From Microbacterium oxydans (GTDB lineage: Bacteria; Actinomycetota; Actinomycetes; Actinomycetales; Microbacteriaceae), in contig NZ_CP092891.1 in assembly GCF_026559675.1 (NCBI RefSeq), positions 620,001-684,000 on the forward strand: a stretch of DNA of 64,000 nucleotides, given 5' to 3'. A model generated the notes under the pieces. It worked only from the letters and a program-made list of their open reading frames with translations, was not told the DNA's origin and ran no database searches. The position numbers and the translations under genes were made by a program. Positions within the stretch are counted from its first letter, which is position 1. Each line of letters opens with the position of its first letter. This document shows, one piece after another, positions 41,725 through 52,419 of this stretch.

Positions 41725-42717
41725 GTGCCGTCTCTCTCCCCCGCCATCGCCGAGATCCGCCTCGCCGTGCGCACCGCGCTCGCCGACCTGCCCGACGGGG
41801 CGACCGTGATCGTCGCTCTCTCCGGGGGAGCCGACTCCCTCGCGCTCGCCGCGGCCACGGCGTTCGAAGCGCCGAAGCTCGGTCTCCGGGCGGCGTCGCT
41901 GACCGTCGACCACGGTCTGCAGGACGACTCCGCCGAGGTCGCCTCCCGAGCGGCGCGGGCGGCCACCGCGCTCGGCCTCGACGCGCTGATCGTGCGCGTC
42001 GACGTGACGGGGGAGGGCGGCCCGGAGGCCGCTGCCCGTGACGCCCGCTACGGGGTGCTGCGCGATGCGGCGGCGGACGTGCGCGCGGCCGCGGTGCTGC
42101 TCGGCCACACTCTCGACGACCAGGCCGAGACCGTGCTCCTCGGACTCGCCCGCGGATCGGGGGCCGCCAGCCTGCAGGGCATGGCCCCGGTCCGCGAGGA
42201 CGGGGACGGACTCCGCTGGATCCGTCCGCTGCTGGGCGTGCGTCGCGAGACCACCCGTGCGTTCTGCGCCGCCTCCGAACTCGAGGTCTGGGACGACCCC
42301 CACAACGTCGAGGACCGCTTCGCCCGGGTGCGCGCCCGCGAGCGCGTGCTCCCGGTGCTCGAGGCCGAGCTCGGTCCGGGCATCGCCGAGGCGCTCGCCC
42401 GCACGGCCGAGCAGCTGCGGGAGGACGCGGAGGCCTTCGACGAGATGATCCACGAGACGATCGAGGACATCGTCGAGCACGCCGAGGCGGGGATCTCCGT
42501 CAGCGTGGCGGCGCTCGCCGCGAACCCGGCCGCGCTGCGCAACCGCATCATCCGCCTCGTCGTCGACAGCGAGTTCGGAGTGAGCCTCACGCGGACGCAG
42601 ACCATCGAGGTCGCCCGCCTGGTCACCGACTGGAGCGGTCAGGGGCCGATCGACCTGCCCGGCTGCTCGGCCGTGCGCCAGGGCGGGCGCATCGTCTTCA
42701 CCGCGTCCGCTCGCTGA
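41725..42717 (+). CDS. tilS: tRNA(Ile)-lysidine synthase (330 aa)
   Basis: N-type PP-loop ATPase: IVALSGGADSLALAAAT, TVDHGLQDDSAEVASRAA and LLGHTLDDQAETVLLGLARG. It modifies C34 of tRNA-Ile(CAU) to lysidine so that it reads AUA. The C-terminal part is short, as in many actinobacterial forms. Leaderless start at GTG 41725. Followed by REP-like repeats; in Actinobacteria tilS often neighbours hpt and ftsH, as here. Confidence 0.93.
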   Translation: MPSLSPAIAEIRLAVRTALADLPDGATVIVALSGGADSLALAAATAFEAPKLGLRAASLTVDHGLQDDSAEVASRAARAATALGLDALIVRVDVTGEGGPEAAARDARYGVLRDAAADVRAAAVLLGHTLDDQAETVLLGLARGSGAASLQGMAPVREDGDGLRWIRPLLGVRRETTRAFCAASELEVWDDPHNVEDRFARVRARERVLPVLEAELGPGIAEALARTAEQLREDAEAFDEMIHETIEDIVEHAEAGISVSVAALAANPAALRNRIIRLVVDSEFGVSLTRTQTIEVARLVTDWSGQGPIDLPGCSAVRQGGRIVFTASAR

Positions 42718-42719
42718 CC

Positions 42720-42866
42720 GCGTTTCGTCTCGGGCGCCTCCGGCGTCCTCGCTCAACGACCGGGGCCTCCGGCCGTCGAGCGAGCGCAGCGAGACGAAAC
42801 GCCTTCGCCGGGTGCTGCTCAACCCGGTCGTTGAGCGAGCGCAGCGAGACGAAACGCCTTCGCCGG
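42720..42866. repeat. REP-like repeats: two direct and one inverted copy
   Basis: Copies at 42771-42811 and 42826-42866 are 41 bp each with two differences, centred on gcgagcgcagcgagacgaaa. An interrupted inverted copy is at 42720-42764. They lie between the convergent tilS and DUF937 genes and can fold as a hairpin, thus may also end transcription. Confidence 0.75.
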
Positions 42867-42872
42867 AACCTC

Positions 42873-43472
42873 TTACTTCTTGCCGCCGAACAGGCCGCCG
42901 AGGATGCCGCCCAGATCGATGCCGCCGCCCGAGCCGCCGCTGTTGCCGCCGCCGAGCAGCCCGCCGATCACGTCGCCGATGCCGCCGCCGGAGCTGCTGT
43001 TGCCGTTGCCGCCGCCGAGGATGCCTCCGATGAGGTCGCCGATGCCGCCGGAGCTCTCCGCGCCGGCATCCGCCTTCGCGGTCTTGTCCTTGTTCGCGTT
43101 CGCGATCAGGCCCATCACGATGGGAGCCAGGATCGGGAGGAGCTTGCCGAAGTCGATGCCGGGGGTCGCCTTCGACTCGGTGAGTTCCTTCGTGACCTCC
43201 GTCTTCTTCGAACCGAGGATGTGCGAGACGATCTTGTCGCCGTCGGCCTGATCGATCTCGTCGACCTTCGACGCGCCGCCGGTGCCGACGTGCTTCTTCA
43301 GCGCGGCCTGGATCGCGGCGGAGCCCTCGTCGGACTGAGCGTTCTTCGCGAGTCCGCCGAGGAGGACGGCGCCGCCCTGCTCGACCGCGACCTTCGCCTC
43401 GTCCCGCGAGACACCCAGCTTCTCCGCGATGTCGTCGATCGGCACCTGGTTGAGGATGTCGTCAAGAGCCAT
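42873..43472 (-). CDS. DUF937-family protein (199 aa)
   Basis: A helical DUF937 domain (ALDDILNQVPIDDIAEKLGV, GAVLLGGLAKNAQSDEGSAA) followed by a Gly/Ser/Asn-rich tail with repeating GGGIGDVIGGLLGG units (last 70 residues). Its function is unknown; the tail resembles a self-associating low-complexity segment. A gaaggat site precedes the ATG. It is convergent with tilS. Confidence 0.8.
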   Translation of the reverse strand: MALDDILNQVPIDDIAEKLGVSRDEAKVAVEQGGAVLLGGLAKNAQSDEGSAAIQAALKKHVGTGGASKVDEIDQADGDKIVSHILGSKKTEVTKELTESKATPGIDFGKLLPILAPIVMGLIANANKDKTAKADAGAESSGGIGDLIGGILGGGNGNSSSGGGIGDVIGGLLGGGNSGGSGGGIDLGGILGGLFGGKK

Positions 43473-43593
43473 GGTGAATCCTTCCGTCGGGGGCGTCCGC
43501 CCGCATCTCCGCTCACAGTAGTGCGGATGCCGCGGGATGGGGAGATCCCCTGCCGATACTCGAACCTGGACCCGAGCATCGGATCGCGTCGCC

Positions 43594-43599
43594 TAAAAT
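43594..43599 (+). promoter_or_regulatory. -10 hexamer TAAAAT, leaderless start of hpt
   Basis: TAAAAT, six bases (CGATCC), ATG at 43606. Confidence 0.7.
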
Positions 43600-43605
43600 C
43601 GATCC

Positions 43606-44157
43606 ATGCGCGCCGCGGAAATCCAGGACGACCTCACCAGCATCCTCGTGACAGAGGAGGAGATCCTGGCCAAGCTCGATGAGCTCGCGGCCCAGGTCGC
43701 CAAGGACTACGAGGGCAAGGACCTCGTCCTCGTCGGCGTGCTCAAGGGCGCCGTGATGGTGATGGCCGACTTCGCGCGGGCGCTGCCGTTCCACGCCCCG
43801 ATGGACTGGATGGCCGTCTCGAGCTACGGCGCCAGCACCAAGTCGAGCGGTGTCGTGCAGATCCGCAAGGACCTCGACACCGACCTGAACGGCAAGCACG
43901 TCCTGATCGTCGAGGACGTCATCGACTCGGGCCTCACCCTGAGCTGGCTGCTGGAGAACTTCGGATCCCGCGGTGCCGAGTCGATCGAGGTGCTCGCCCT
44001 GCTGCGCAAGCCCGAGGCGGCGAAGGTCGTCATCGACTGCAAGTACGTGGGCTTCGACATCCCGACCGACTTCGTCGTCGGATACGGCCTCGACTACGAC
44101 GAGCGCTACCGCAACCTGCGCGACGTGGCCGTGCTCGCGCCGCACGTCTACAGCTGA
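43606..44157 (+). CDS. hpt: Hypoxanthine phosphoribosyltransferase (183 aa)
   Basis: Type I PRTase with the PRPP-binding motif LIVEDVIDSGLTLSWLLEN and the flexible-loop region WMAVSSYGASTKSSGVVQI. It salvages hypoxanthine (and guanine) to the nucleotide. Leaderless start. It lies 74 bases before ftsH, the usual actinobacterial neighbour. Confidence 0.95.
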   Translation: MRAAEIQDDLTSILVTEEEILAKLDELAAQVAKDYEGKDLVLVGVLKGAVMVMADFARALPFHAPMDWMAVSSYGASTKSSGVVQIRKDLDTDLNGKHVLIVEDVIDSGLTLSWLLENFGSRGAESIEVLALLRKPEAAKVVIDCKYVGFDIPTDFVVGYGLDYDERYRNLRDVAVLAPHVYS

Positions 44158-44216
44158 CGCTTCGACGCACGGTACGCCGTGGGTGAACGCACAGCGACCC
44201 CCTAGGGCGCGCGCGA

Positions 44217-44222
44217 TACGCT
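44217..44222 (+). promoter_or_regulatory. -10-like TACGCT before ftsH
   Basis: TACGCT lies nine bases before the ftsH ATG, a longer gap than the six-base rule seen elsewhere, and would give a near-leaderless transcript. Confidence 0.45.
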
Positions 44223-44231
44223 GATCCGATC

Positions 44232-46232
<2,001 letters not shown>

Positions 46233-46233
46233 C

Positions 46234-46863
46234 GTGACCGTCGACAGGCAGCGCGTCGAGCGGCTGACCAGGGAGCTGCTCGAGGCGATCGGCGAGGACC
46301 CGGATCGACCGGGGCTCAAGCAGACGCCGTCGAGGATGGGTGAGCTGTACTCGGAGTTCTTCTCCGGCGTCGGCGAAGACCCCGCGGCCCCGCTCGCGCA
46401 CACGATCAGTGTCGCGCGCGGTCCGGCACCCGACACTCTGCCCTCTGGTGCGGTGCTCCTCCGCGACATCCGCTTCCGCTCCGTGTGCGAGCATCACCTG
46501 CTGCCCTTCGCCGGGCATGCGCACATCGCGTATCTGCCGGGCGAGCAGGTCGTGGGTCTCGGAGCGCTCGTGCGCGTCGTCGAGATCCTCGCCGCGCGTC
46601 CGCAGGTGCAGGAGCGTCTCGGCGAGCAGATCGCCGACACGATCGCGGAGCACCTCGACACCCGCGGTGTGCTCGTCGTCCTCGATGCCAGCCACGGGTG
46701 CGTGACGATGCGGGGCGGACGGCAGACGGAAGCCTCCACGCTCACGATCGCCGCACGCGGGGAGTACACGGATGCCGTCGCCAGGGCCGAGCTCATCACG
46801 CTGATCGGCGCCTCGATGAGCTCCGGCGCCTCGGGATCCGGTTCGGGAACCCCGCGTCGATGA
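46234..46863 (+). CDS. folE: GTP cyclohydrolase I (209 aa)
   Basis: T-fold enzyme that makes 7,8-dihydroneopterin triphosphate from GTP, the first folate step. Zinc ligands and active site are visible: RSVCEHHLLPFAGHAHIAY and SHGCVTMRGGRQTEA. GTG start one base after the ftsH stop. The Ser/Gly-rich C-terminal tail is not part of the fold. Confidence 0.95.
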   Translation: MTVDRQRVERLTRELLEAIGEDPDRPGLKQTPSRMGELYSEFFSGVGEDPAAPLAHTISVARGPAPDTLPSGAVLLRDIRFRSVCEHHLLPFAGHAHIAYLPGEQVVGLGALVRVVEILAARPQVQERLGEQIADTIAEHLDTRGVLVVLDASHGCVTMRGGRQTEASTLTIAARGEYTDAVARAELITLIGASMSSGASGSGSGTPRR

Positions 46864-47669
46864 CCGGCATCTGGGGCATCGTCAACGTCACCCCCGACTC
46901 GTTCAGCGACGGCGGCCGCTACTTCGACGTCGACCGGGCCGTCGCGCACGGTCTGCAGCTGCGCGCGGACGGTGCGACGGTGCTCGACGTGGGCGGAGAG
47001 TCGACACGGCCCGGAGCGGAGCGCGTCGGGACCGCGGTCGAGCAGCAGCGCGTGATCCCCGTGATCGAGCAGCTCACCGCCGCGGGAGTGCCGGTCAGCA
47101 TCGACACCCTCAGCGCCGCCACGGCCGCCGCCGCCGTGCGTGCGGGCGCGAGGATCGTCAACGACGTGTCCGGCGGTCTCGCCGACCCCGAGATGCGGGC
47201 GGCCGTCGCCGAATCCGGCGCCGACTTCGCGATCGGGCACTGGCGGGGATTCTCCGCGGACATGTATGCGAACGCCGAGTATCGACGGGTCGCGCGTGAG
47301 GTCGCGGGCGAGCTCCAGGAGCGCATGGGCGAGGCCGCGGCGTCGGGGATCGCCCCGTCACGGCTCATCGTCGACCCGGGTGTGGGCTTCGCCAAGGCTG
47401 GGGCGCAGAACTGGGATGTGCTGCGCGGGCTCGACGAGATCCTCGCACTCGGACCACGGGTGCTCATCGGCACCTCCCGCAAGCGATTCCTGGCGGAGAC
47501 ACTGCGCCAGGAGACCGGACCGGACGACGAGGTCTCCGAGGCGCGCCGCGACCTCGCCACCGCCGTGACCAGCGCCCTCGCCGCGCGTGCCGGGGTGTGG
47601 GCTGTGCGAGTGCACGACGTCGCCGCGACCCGCGACGCGCTCGCGATCGCGCACGCCTGGGCCGGGTGA
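46860..47669 (+). CDS. folP: Dihydropteroate synthase (269 aa)
   Basis: A TIM barrel with GIVNVTPDSFSDGGRYFD at the N-terminus, TVLDVGGESTRPGAERVGT and the C-terminal LIGTSRKRFLAETL. It joins the pterin pyrophosphate to p-aminobenzoate and is the sulfonamide target. ATG overlaps the folE stop by four bases. Confidence 0.95.
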   Translation: MTGIWGIVNVTPDSFSDGGRYFDVDRAVAHGLQLRADGATVLDVGGESTRPGAERVGTAVEQQRVIPVIEQLTAAGVPVSIDTLSAATAAAAVRAGARIVNDVSGGLADPEMRAAVAESGADFAIGHWRGFSADMYANAEYRRVAREVAGELQERMGEAAASGIAPSRLIVDPGVGFAKAGAQNWDVLRGLDEILALGPRVLIGTSRKRFLAETLRQETGPDDEVSEARRDLATAVTSALAARAGVWAVRVHDVAATRDALAIAHAWAG

Positions 47670-47701
47670 ACTCCGACCCCGCCGACGGCGGGCGTCCCCC
47701 G

Positions 47702-47707
47702 TACGCT
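47702..47707 (+). promoter_or_regulatory. Internal -10 TACGCT, leaderless start of folB
   Basis: TACGCT, six bases (AGAGGA), ATG at 47714. The six bases also contain agagga, so an RBS reading is possible in the long transcript. Confidence 0.5.
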
Positions 47708-47713
47708 AGAGGA

Positions 47714-48109
47714 ATGGATTTCCTCGACGAGATCGTCCTCACCGGGCTGACCGTGTTCGGCCGCCACGGCGTGTACACGCGCGAGCGGGAGGAGGGGCAG
47801 GAGTTCACGATCGACCTCCGTCTGCGGTTGTCGCTGGAGCAGGCCGCCGCCTCCGACGAGGTGGGCGACACCGTCCACTACGGAGAGCTGGCGGAGAAGG
47901 TGGCCGCCGTCGTGGCGGGCGAGCCGGTGAACCTGATCGAGACGCTCGCCGAGCGGATCGCGGACGTGGCGCTGGCCGACGCGCGGGTGCAGAACGTGAG
48001 CGTCACGGTGCACAAGCCGCACGCTCCGATCGCGCTGAGCTTCTCCGACGTGTCGGTCACCGTGCACCGCAGCCGCAGCTCCGATGCCCTGGAGGACATC
48101 ACCGTATGA
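47714..48109 (+). CDS. folB: Dihydroneopterin aldolase (131 aa)
   Basis: A small T-fold protein (DEIVLTGLTVFGRHGVYTRE, INLIETLAER-type catalytic region as PVNLIETLAERIADVAL). It converts dihydroneopterin to hydroxymethyl-dihydropterin. It starts at ATG 47714, where TACGCT lies six bases upstream; the open frame before that lies within folP. Confidence 0.94.
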   Translation: MDFLDEIVLTGLTVFGRHGVYTREREEGQEFTIDLRLRLSLEQAAASDEVGDTVHYGELAEKVAAVVAGEPVNLIETLAERIADVALADARVQNVSVTVHKPHAPIALSFSDVSVTVHRSRSSDALEDITV

Positions 48110-48645
48110 GCCGCGACCTCGCGAAAGCGCCCGAGTTCCCGCCTCCCCGCCCCGCACGGCCGGAGAGCGTGGCCGTCGTCGCGCTCGGTGCGAACCTCGG
48201 CGACCGCTCGGCGACCATCCGCGGTGCCGCCGAGCGGATCGCCCGCCTCCCGCTGGTCAGCGATGTGCGCCTCTCCCGTCTCTTCGAGACCGTCGCTCTC
48301 CGCCTCGACGGGCCGGATCCGGACGCGCCCGGCTATGTGAATGCGGTCGCGCTGGTCACCACGCGGCTCGCGCCCGGGATCCTCCTCGGGATGCTGCACG
48401 CCATCGAGGACGAGAACGGCCGGGAACGCCGGGAGCGCTGGGGCGACCGCACCCTCGACCTCGACCTCATCGCGTACGGCGACGTGGTCTCGGACGACCC
48501 TCAGCTGCAGCTGCCGCACCCGCGCGCCGGGGAGCGGCTCTTCGTGCTCGACCCCTGGCTGGACCTCGACCCGGACGCCGAGCTGCAGGGTCGCGGAAGA
48601 GTGGCCGATCTCGCGGCGGAGCTGCATGCGCGGGGCGAGGGATGA
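48106..48645 (+). CDS. folK: HPPK, 6-hydroxymethyl-dihydropterin pyrophosphokinase (179 aa)
   Basis: It has VVALGANLGDRSATIRGAAE and the ATP/Mg motif GDRTLDLDLIAYGD. It activates the pterin for FolP. The N-terminal 20 residues (Pro-rich) precede the fold. ATG overlaps the folB stop by four bases. Confidence 0.94.
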   Translation: MSRDLAKAPEFPPPRPARPESVAVVALGANLGDRSATIRGAAERIARLPLVSDVRLSRLFETVALRLDGPDPDAPGYVNAVALVTTRLAPGILLGMLHAIEDENGRERRERWGDRTLDLDLIAYGDVVSDDPQLQLPHPRAGERLFVLDPWLDLDPDAELQGRGRVADLAAELHARGEG

Positions 48646-49124
48646 GGCGCACCTCCGCGGGGGTCCTCGTCGTCCTCGCGCTGCTCGCGGGTGGCGGCGG
48701 CTTCCTGCTCGATCATCTGCTCACGGCGGCAGGGCGGGTCACGTTCACCCCGTCGCTCCTCCTGCCCGTGCTGCTCCTGCTCATCGCCGCGGCATCGCTC
48801 GGCGTCGCGTGGCCGGTGCGGCGCAGCGTACGGTCCGGTGTCCGCATCGATCCCTTCCGTGCGCTCAGGGCGGCGACGCTCGCCCGGGCCTCCAGCCTGC
48901 TGGGCGCGATCATGGCGGGTTTCGGCGCCGGACTGCTGACGTTCCTCCTGTCGCGGCCCGTCGTTCCACAGGTAGGGTCGACTGTGGCCATGCTGGCCCT
49001 CATCGGCAGCGCGATCGTCCTCGTGATCGCCGCGCTCATCGCCGAACAGTTCTGCACCCTGCCGAAGGATCCTGATGACTCAGAACCCAGAGACCGCGCC
49101 CCTGAACCCGGCGGAGGGCACTGA
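48642..49124 (+). CDS. DUF3180 membrane protein (160 aa)
   Basis: Four membrane segments (VLVVLALLAGGGGFLLDHLL, SLLLPVLLLLIAAASLGVAW and two more), typical of the DUF3180 family that follows folK in Actinobacteria. The role is unknown. The ATG overlaps the folK stop; its C-terminal 50 bases overlap the next gene. Confidence 0.85.
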   Translation: MRRTSAGVLVVLALLAGGGGFLLDHLLTAAGRVTFTPSLLLPVLLLLIAAASLGVAWPVRRSVRSGVRIDPFRALRAATLARASSLLGAIMAGFGAGLLTFLLSRPVVPQVGSTVAMLALIGSAIVLVIAALIAEQFCTLPKDPDDSEPRDRAPEPGGGH

Positions 49125-49656
49125 CCTCGACGCCCTCGACCAGGGGACGTACACGCAGCTGCGCACGGCCCGGAACGAGGCGCGGCTGGAGCTCGACGGC
49201 ACGTGGCACCAGATCTCGCCGCGCTATGTCGTCTCGCAGATCCTGCAGAACGTGATCTTCCTCGTGCTCGTCGCGGCCGCCGCCGTGGTGCTGAGCCTCG
49301 TGCTCGACCAGCAGTGGGTGTGGATCCCCGCCGGCGTCATCCTGCTCATCACGGTGTTCGCGCTCATCATCCTTCCCCGCCAGGCGAAGGCGATCGGCTA
49401 CATGCTGCGCGTCGACGACATCGTCTTCCGCAAGGGCATCCTGTGGCAGCGCATGATCGCGGTCCCGTACGGTCGCATGCAGCTGGTGGACATCACGCAG
49501 GGCCCGCTCGACCGCGCGTTCGGCATCGCCCAGCTCAAGATGGTCACGGCAGCGGCCACGACCGGAGTGCAGATCCCCGGCCTCACCCAGGAGGCGGCGG
49601 AGGCGCTGCGCGACACCCTCATCCACGTCGCCGAGACCCGTCGGACCGGCCTGTGA
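49075..49656 (+). CDS. Bacterial PH-domain membrane protein, YdbS-like (193 aa)
   Basis: Two membrane segments at about residues 57-100 are followed by a bPH2 domain (VDDIVFRKGILWQRMIAVPY, GRMQLVDITQGPLDRAFGIA). Such proteins form pairs in the membrane and in B. subtilis protect against sublancin. It starts inside the end of the DUF3180 gene in another frame with gaaggat upstream. Confidence 0.85.
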   Translation: MTQNPETAPLNPAEGTDLDALDQGTYTQLRTARNEARLELDGTWHQISPRYVVSQILQNVIFLVLVAAAAVVLSLVLDQQWVWIPAGVILLITVFALIILPRQAKAIGYMLRVDDIVFRKGILWQRMIAVPYGRMQLVDITQGPLDRAFGIAQLKMVTAAATTGVQIPGLTQEAAEALRDTLIHVAETRRTGL

Positions 49657-51695
49657 GCGAGCCGCAGCCCCCTCTCGCGCCGAGCGCGCAGCCCGCGACC
49701 GGCGAGCCGCCGACGACGCTCGCGAACGGCGAGTGGCACCGGATGCATCCGCTCACCCCGCTGTTCAAGGGCGGGCTCGCGCTGATCATCATCGCCGGCA
49801 TCGTGATCGCGAACATGCGCGATCGCCTCATCGCCTGGGCCCTCGACCTCTTCACCCCCGAAGAAGCGCACTACGACAACTACGGCGGAGCGGATCCCGT
49901 CGACTGGGTGCTCTCCAACAACCTGATCCTCGTCGCGCTGCTCAGCGTGCTGGGACTCGTGATCGTGCTGGTGCTGATCTTCTGGTTCATCTGGCGTTTC
50001 CAGCAGTTCCGGATCACCGGGGACCACGTCGAGGTCCGCAAGGGACTGATCTTCCGCTCGCACCGACGGGCACCGCTCGACCGGGTGCAGGGCGTCAATC
50101 TGACCCGGCCGTTCCCGGCGCGCATCATCGGCCTCGCCAAGCTCGAGGTCGTCGGCGCGGGCAACGACGCGAACGTCGAGCTCGAGTATCTCGCGACGCC
50201 GCGCGCGGAGTCGGTGCGGGCGGACATCCTGCGACTCGCCTCGGGTGCCCGCGCGGCACGTCACGCGGCCTTGAACCCCCAGGCGGCAGGAACGCCGGCA
50301 GCGCCGACATCCGCTCGCGCGCAGCTCGTCGGATCGATGAACGCGGGCGTCAACGGGCTCATCACCGGCGTCGACCTCGCTGACGTGGTGCCGGAGAGCG
50401 TCGTCAAGATCCCCACGGGGCGCCTGGTCGGCTCGCAGCTCATCTCCGGCTTCCTGTGGTTCGTGTTCTTCGGCGCGATCTTCGCGATCGCGATGGGCAG
50501 CGCGCTGATCGGCATGCTGGCCGACGGCATCTCGGACGGCGGGGTCGTGATCCTCGGGCTCGGCCTCGGCATGGGGGTGCCGATGGTCGTCGCCGTCGTC
50601 GGTATCACCTGGGCGCAGATCTCGAAGTCGCTCCGCTACTCCATCGCGCCGACGCCCGACGGTGTGCGCATCACCTACGGTCTGCTCACCACCGTGACGG
50701 AGACGCTCCCGCCGGGACGCATCTTCGCGGTCGAGGTGTCGCAGTCGCTGCTGTGGCGCCCGTTCGGGTGGTGGACGATCAAGATCAACCGGATGAGCGG
50801 CAAGAGCGCGGCCCAGCAGTCGTCGGGAAGCGGTCAGCAGTTCAACGTGGTGCTGCCCGTCGGCAAGCGGGCCGACGTCGAGCGCGTCCTCGTACTCGTG
50901 CTGCCGGACGTGCCCGCGGAGAGCATCCCGCAGCTCTGGGAGCAGGGCGTCGTCGGGCCGACCGACAACGACCCGTATCGCACGATGCCCCGGCGGGCGT
51001 GGTGGCGGCGTCCCTTCTCGTGGAAGCGCCACGGCTACTCCGTGGCCGACTTCGGGCTGCTGCTGCGTCGCGGGATCGTGTGGCGCAAGCTCGCGGTCTT
51101 CCCGCTCGCACGTCTGCAGGGCGTCTCCCTCAACCAGGGACCGATCGATCGCGCGCAGCGCGTCTCGGGCGCGCAGGTGCACACGGTTCCCGGGCCCATC
51201 ACCGGGTACCTCTCCGGGCTCGAGCGCGCCGATGCGCTCGCACTGCTCGACGACGTCAGCCGCGCCGCTGCTGAGGCGGCCTCCCGCGACACGAGCCACC
51301 GGTGGAGTGAGCATGCGACCCCGGCGCCGGCTGCGCCCCCGGTCGCTCCGCCGCCCTACACCGGACCGCCGCCGGTCTTCCCGAGCCCCGGGCAGACGGC
51401 TCCGCCGGCACCTCCGGTGGGGTCTCCCACGCCTCCTGTGATGCCGCCTCCCGTGACGCCGCCTCCCGTGATGCCGCCTCCCGCGGCGCCTCCGGTCGCC
51501 CGGACGGCCCCTCCCGCGCCCCCGGCCCCTCCGGCTTCTCTGGCACCTCCGGAGAGTTCTCCGGTCGCACCGCCCGCGGCGCCGGTGCTTCCGGCACCGC
51601 CCGCACCGCCGGTGGCTTCTCCGGTGCCGCCGGTGGCACCCCCGGTTCCGCCGGTGCTCCCGCCGCCCGCGCCGCCCGCCCAGACGGGGGAATGA
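49653..51695 (+). CDS. PH-domain membrane protein, YdbT-like, with Pro-rich tail (680 aa)
   Basis: Three bPH2 modules with membrane pairs between (EVRKGLIFRSHRRAPLDRVQ, ITYGLLTTVTETLPPGRIFA, LLLRRGIVWRKLAVFPLARL) are followed by a 130-residue tail rich in Pro/Ala/Val (APPVAPPPYTGPPPVF and similar). It is the partner of the YdbS-like protein, whose stop overlaps its GTG. The long Pro-rich C-terminal tail is more than the usual family length and may bind or span the cell-envelope space. Confidence 0.85.
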   Translation: MSEPQPPLAPSAQPATGEPPTTLANGEWHRMHPLTPLFKGGLALIIIAGIVIANMRDRLIAWALDLFTPEEAHYDNYGGADPVDWVLSNNLILVALLSVLGLVIVLVLIFWFIWRFQQFRITGDHVEVRKGLIFRSHRRAPLDRVQGVNLTRPFPARIIGLAKLEVVGAGNDANVELEYLATPRAESVRADILRLASGARAARHAALNPQAAGTPAAPTSARAQLVGSMNAGVNGLITGVDLADVVPESVVKIPTGRLVGSQLISGFLWFVFFGAIFAIAMGSALIGMLADGISDGGVVILGLGLGMGVPMVVAVVGITWAQISKSLRYSIAPTPDGVRITYGLLTTVTETLPPGRIFAVEVSQSLLWRPFGWWTIKINRMSGKSAAQQSSGSGQQFNVVLPVGKRADVERVLVLVLPDVPAESIPQLWEQGVVGPTDNDPYRTMPRRAWWRRPFSWKRHGYSVADFGLLLRRGIVWRKLAVFPLARLQGVSLNQGPIDRAQRVSGAQVHTVPGPITGYLSGLERADALALLDDVSRAAAEAASRDTSHRWSEHATPAPAAPPVAPPPYTGPPPVFPSPGQTAPPAPPVGSPTPPVMPPPVTPPPVMPPPAAPPVARTAPPAPPAPPASLAPPESSPVAPPAAPVLPAPPAPPVASPVPPVAPPVPPVLPPPAPPAQTGE

Positions 51696-52390
51696 TGGTG
51701 GCGCGTGACGGGCGTCTCGGCGTCGGCATCATCGGCGCGGGACGCGTCGGTCCGATCGTCGGGGCGGCACTCGGCGGCGCGGGCCACGCGGTGATCGGTA
51801 TCACGAGCGGGTCCGATGACGAACGGGCGTCCGCCGTGCTGCCCGACGTCCCGGTGCTCGACGCGCTGGAGGTCGTGCGCCGCGCCGAGCTCGTGATCAT
51901 CGCGGTCCCGACGGAGCAGCTGCCGTCGCTGGTCGCCGGCATCGCCGAGGTGGGCGGCTGGCAGATCGGGCAGCTCGTGCTGCACACCGATCCCGCATAC
52001 GGCATCGAGGTACTGCGTCCGGCGGCCGAGCGTGGGGCGATCCCCCTCGCCGTGCACCCCGCGATCACCTTCACCGGGACATCGATCGACCTGCGGCAGC
52101 TGCAGGCCGGTTTCGCGGCCGTGACCGCCCCCGCCGCCGTCCTGCCGATCGCGCAGGCGCTCGCGGTGGAGATGGGATGCGAGCCGGTGGTGATCGCCGA
52201 GGCCGACCGCCCCGCCTACGCGGATGCCATCGCGACGGCCACCGAGTTCTCCCGGTCGATCATCGGCCAGTCGACTGCTCGGCTGCGCGAGATCGGGGTG
52301 GAGAACCCCGGCGGGTACCTCTCCGCGCTCGTCCAGTCGACCGTCGAGCGGGCGCTGCGCGAGGCGTCGGACGCTCCGCCGCTGATCTGA
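51692..52390 (+). CDS. Rossmann-fold DUF2520 protein (232 aa)
   Basis: An N-terminal NAD(P)-type Rossmann domain (LGVGIIGAGRVGPIVGAALG) and a C-terminal DUF2520 helical domain (FSRSIIGQSTARLREIGVEN, GGYLSALVQSTVERAL). In many Actinobacteria this gene stands before panC; here no panC follows and the next gene faces the opposite way. The substrate is unknown. The ATG overlaps the stop of the PH gene by four bases. Confidence 0.85.
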   Translation: MMVARDGRLGVGIIGAGRVGPIVGAALGGAGHAVIGITSGSDDERASAVLPDVPVLDALEVVRRAELVIIAVPTEQLPSLVAGIAEVGGWQIGQLVLHTDPAYGIEVLRPAAERGAIPLAVHPAITFTGTSIDLRQLQAGFAAVTAPAAVLPIAQALAVEMGCEPVVIAEADRPAYADAIATATEFSRSIIGQSTARLREIGVENPGGYLSALVQSTVERALREASDAPPLI

Positions 52391-52419
52391 CCACGGCGCT
52401 GCCCGGCGGCGGCTCGACC

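Noticed and set aside
42720..42866. CRISPR-like array
   Set aside because: Only two direct copies plus an inverted one, no regular spacers, no cas genes nearby; a REP-type element is the better reading.
49075..49124. Frameshift between DUF3180 and PH genes because of a 50-base overlap
   Set aside because: Both proteins are complete to their family ends, and the PH gene has its own gaaggat site; an overlap explains it.
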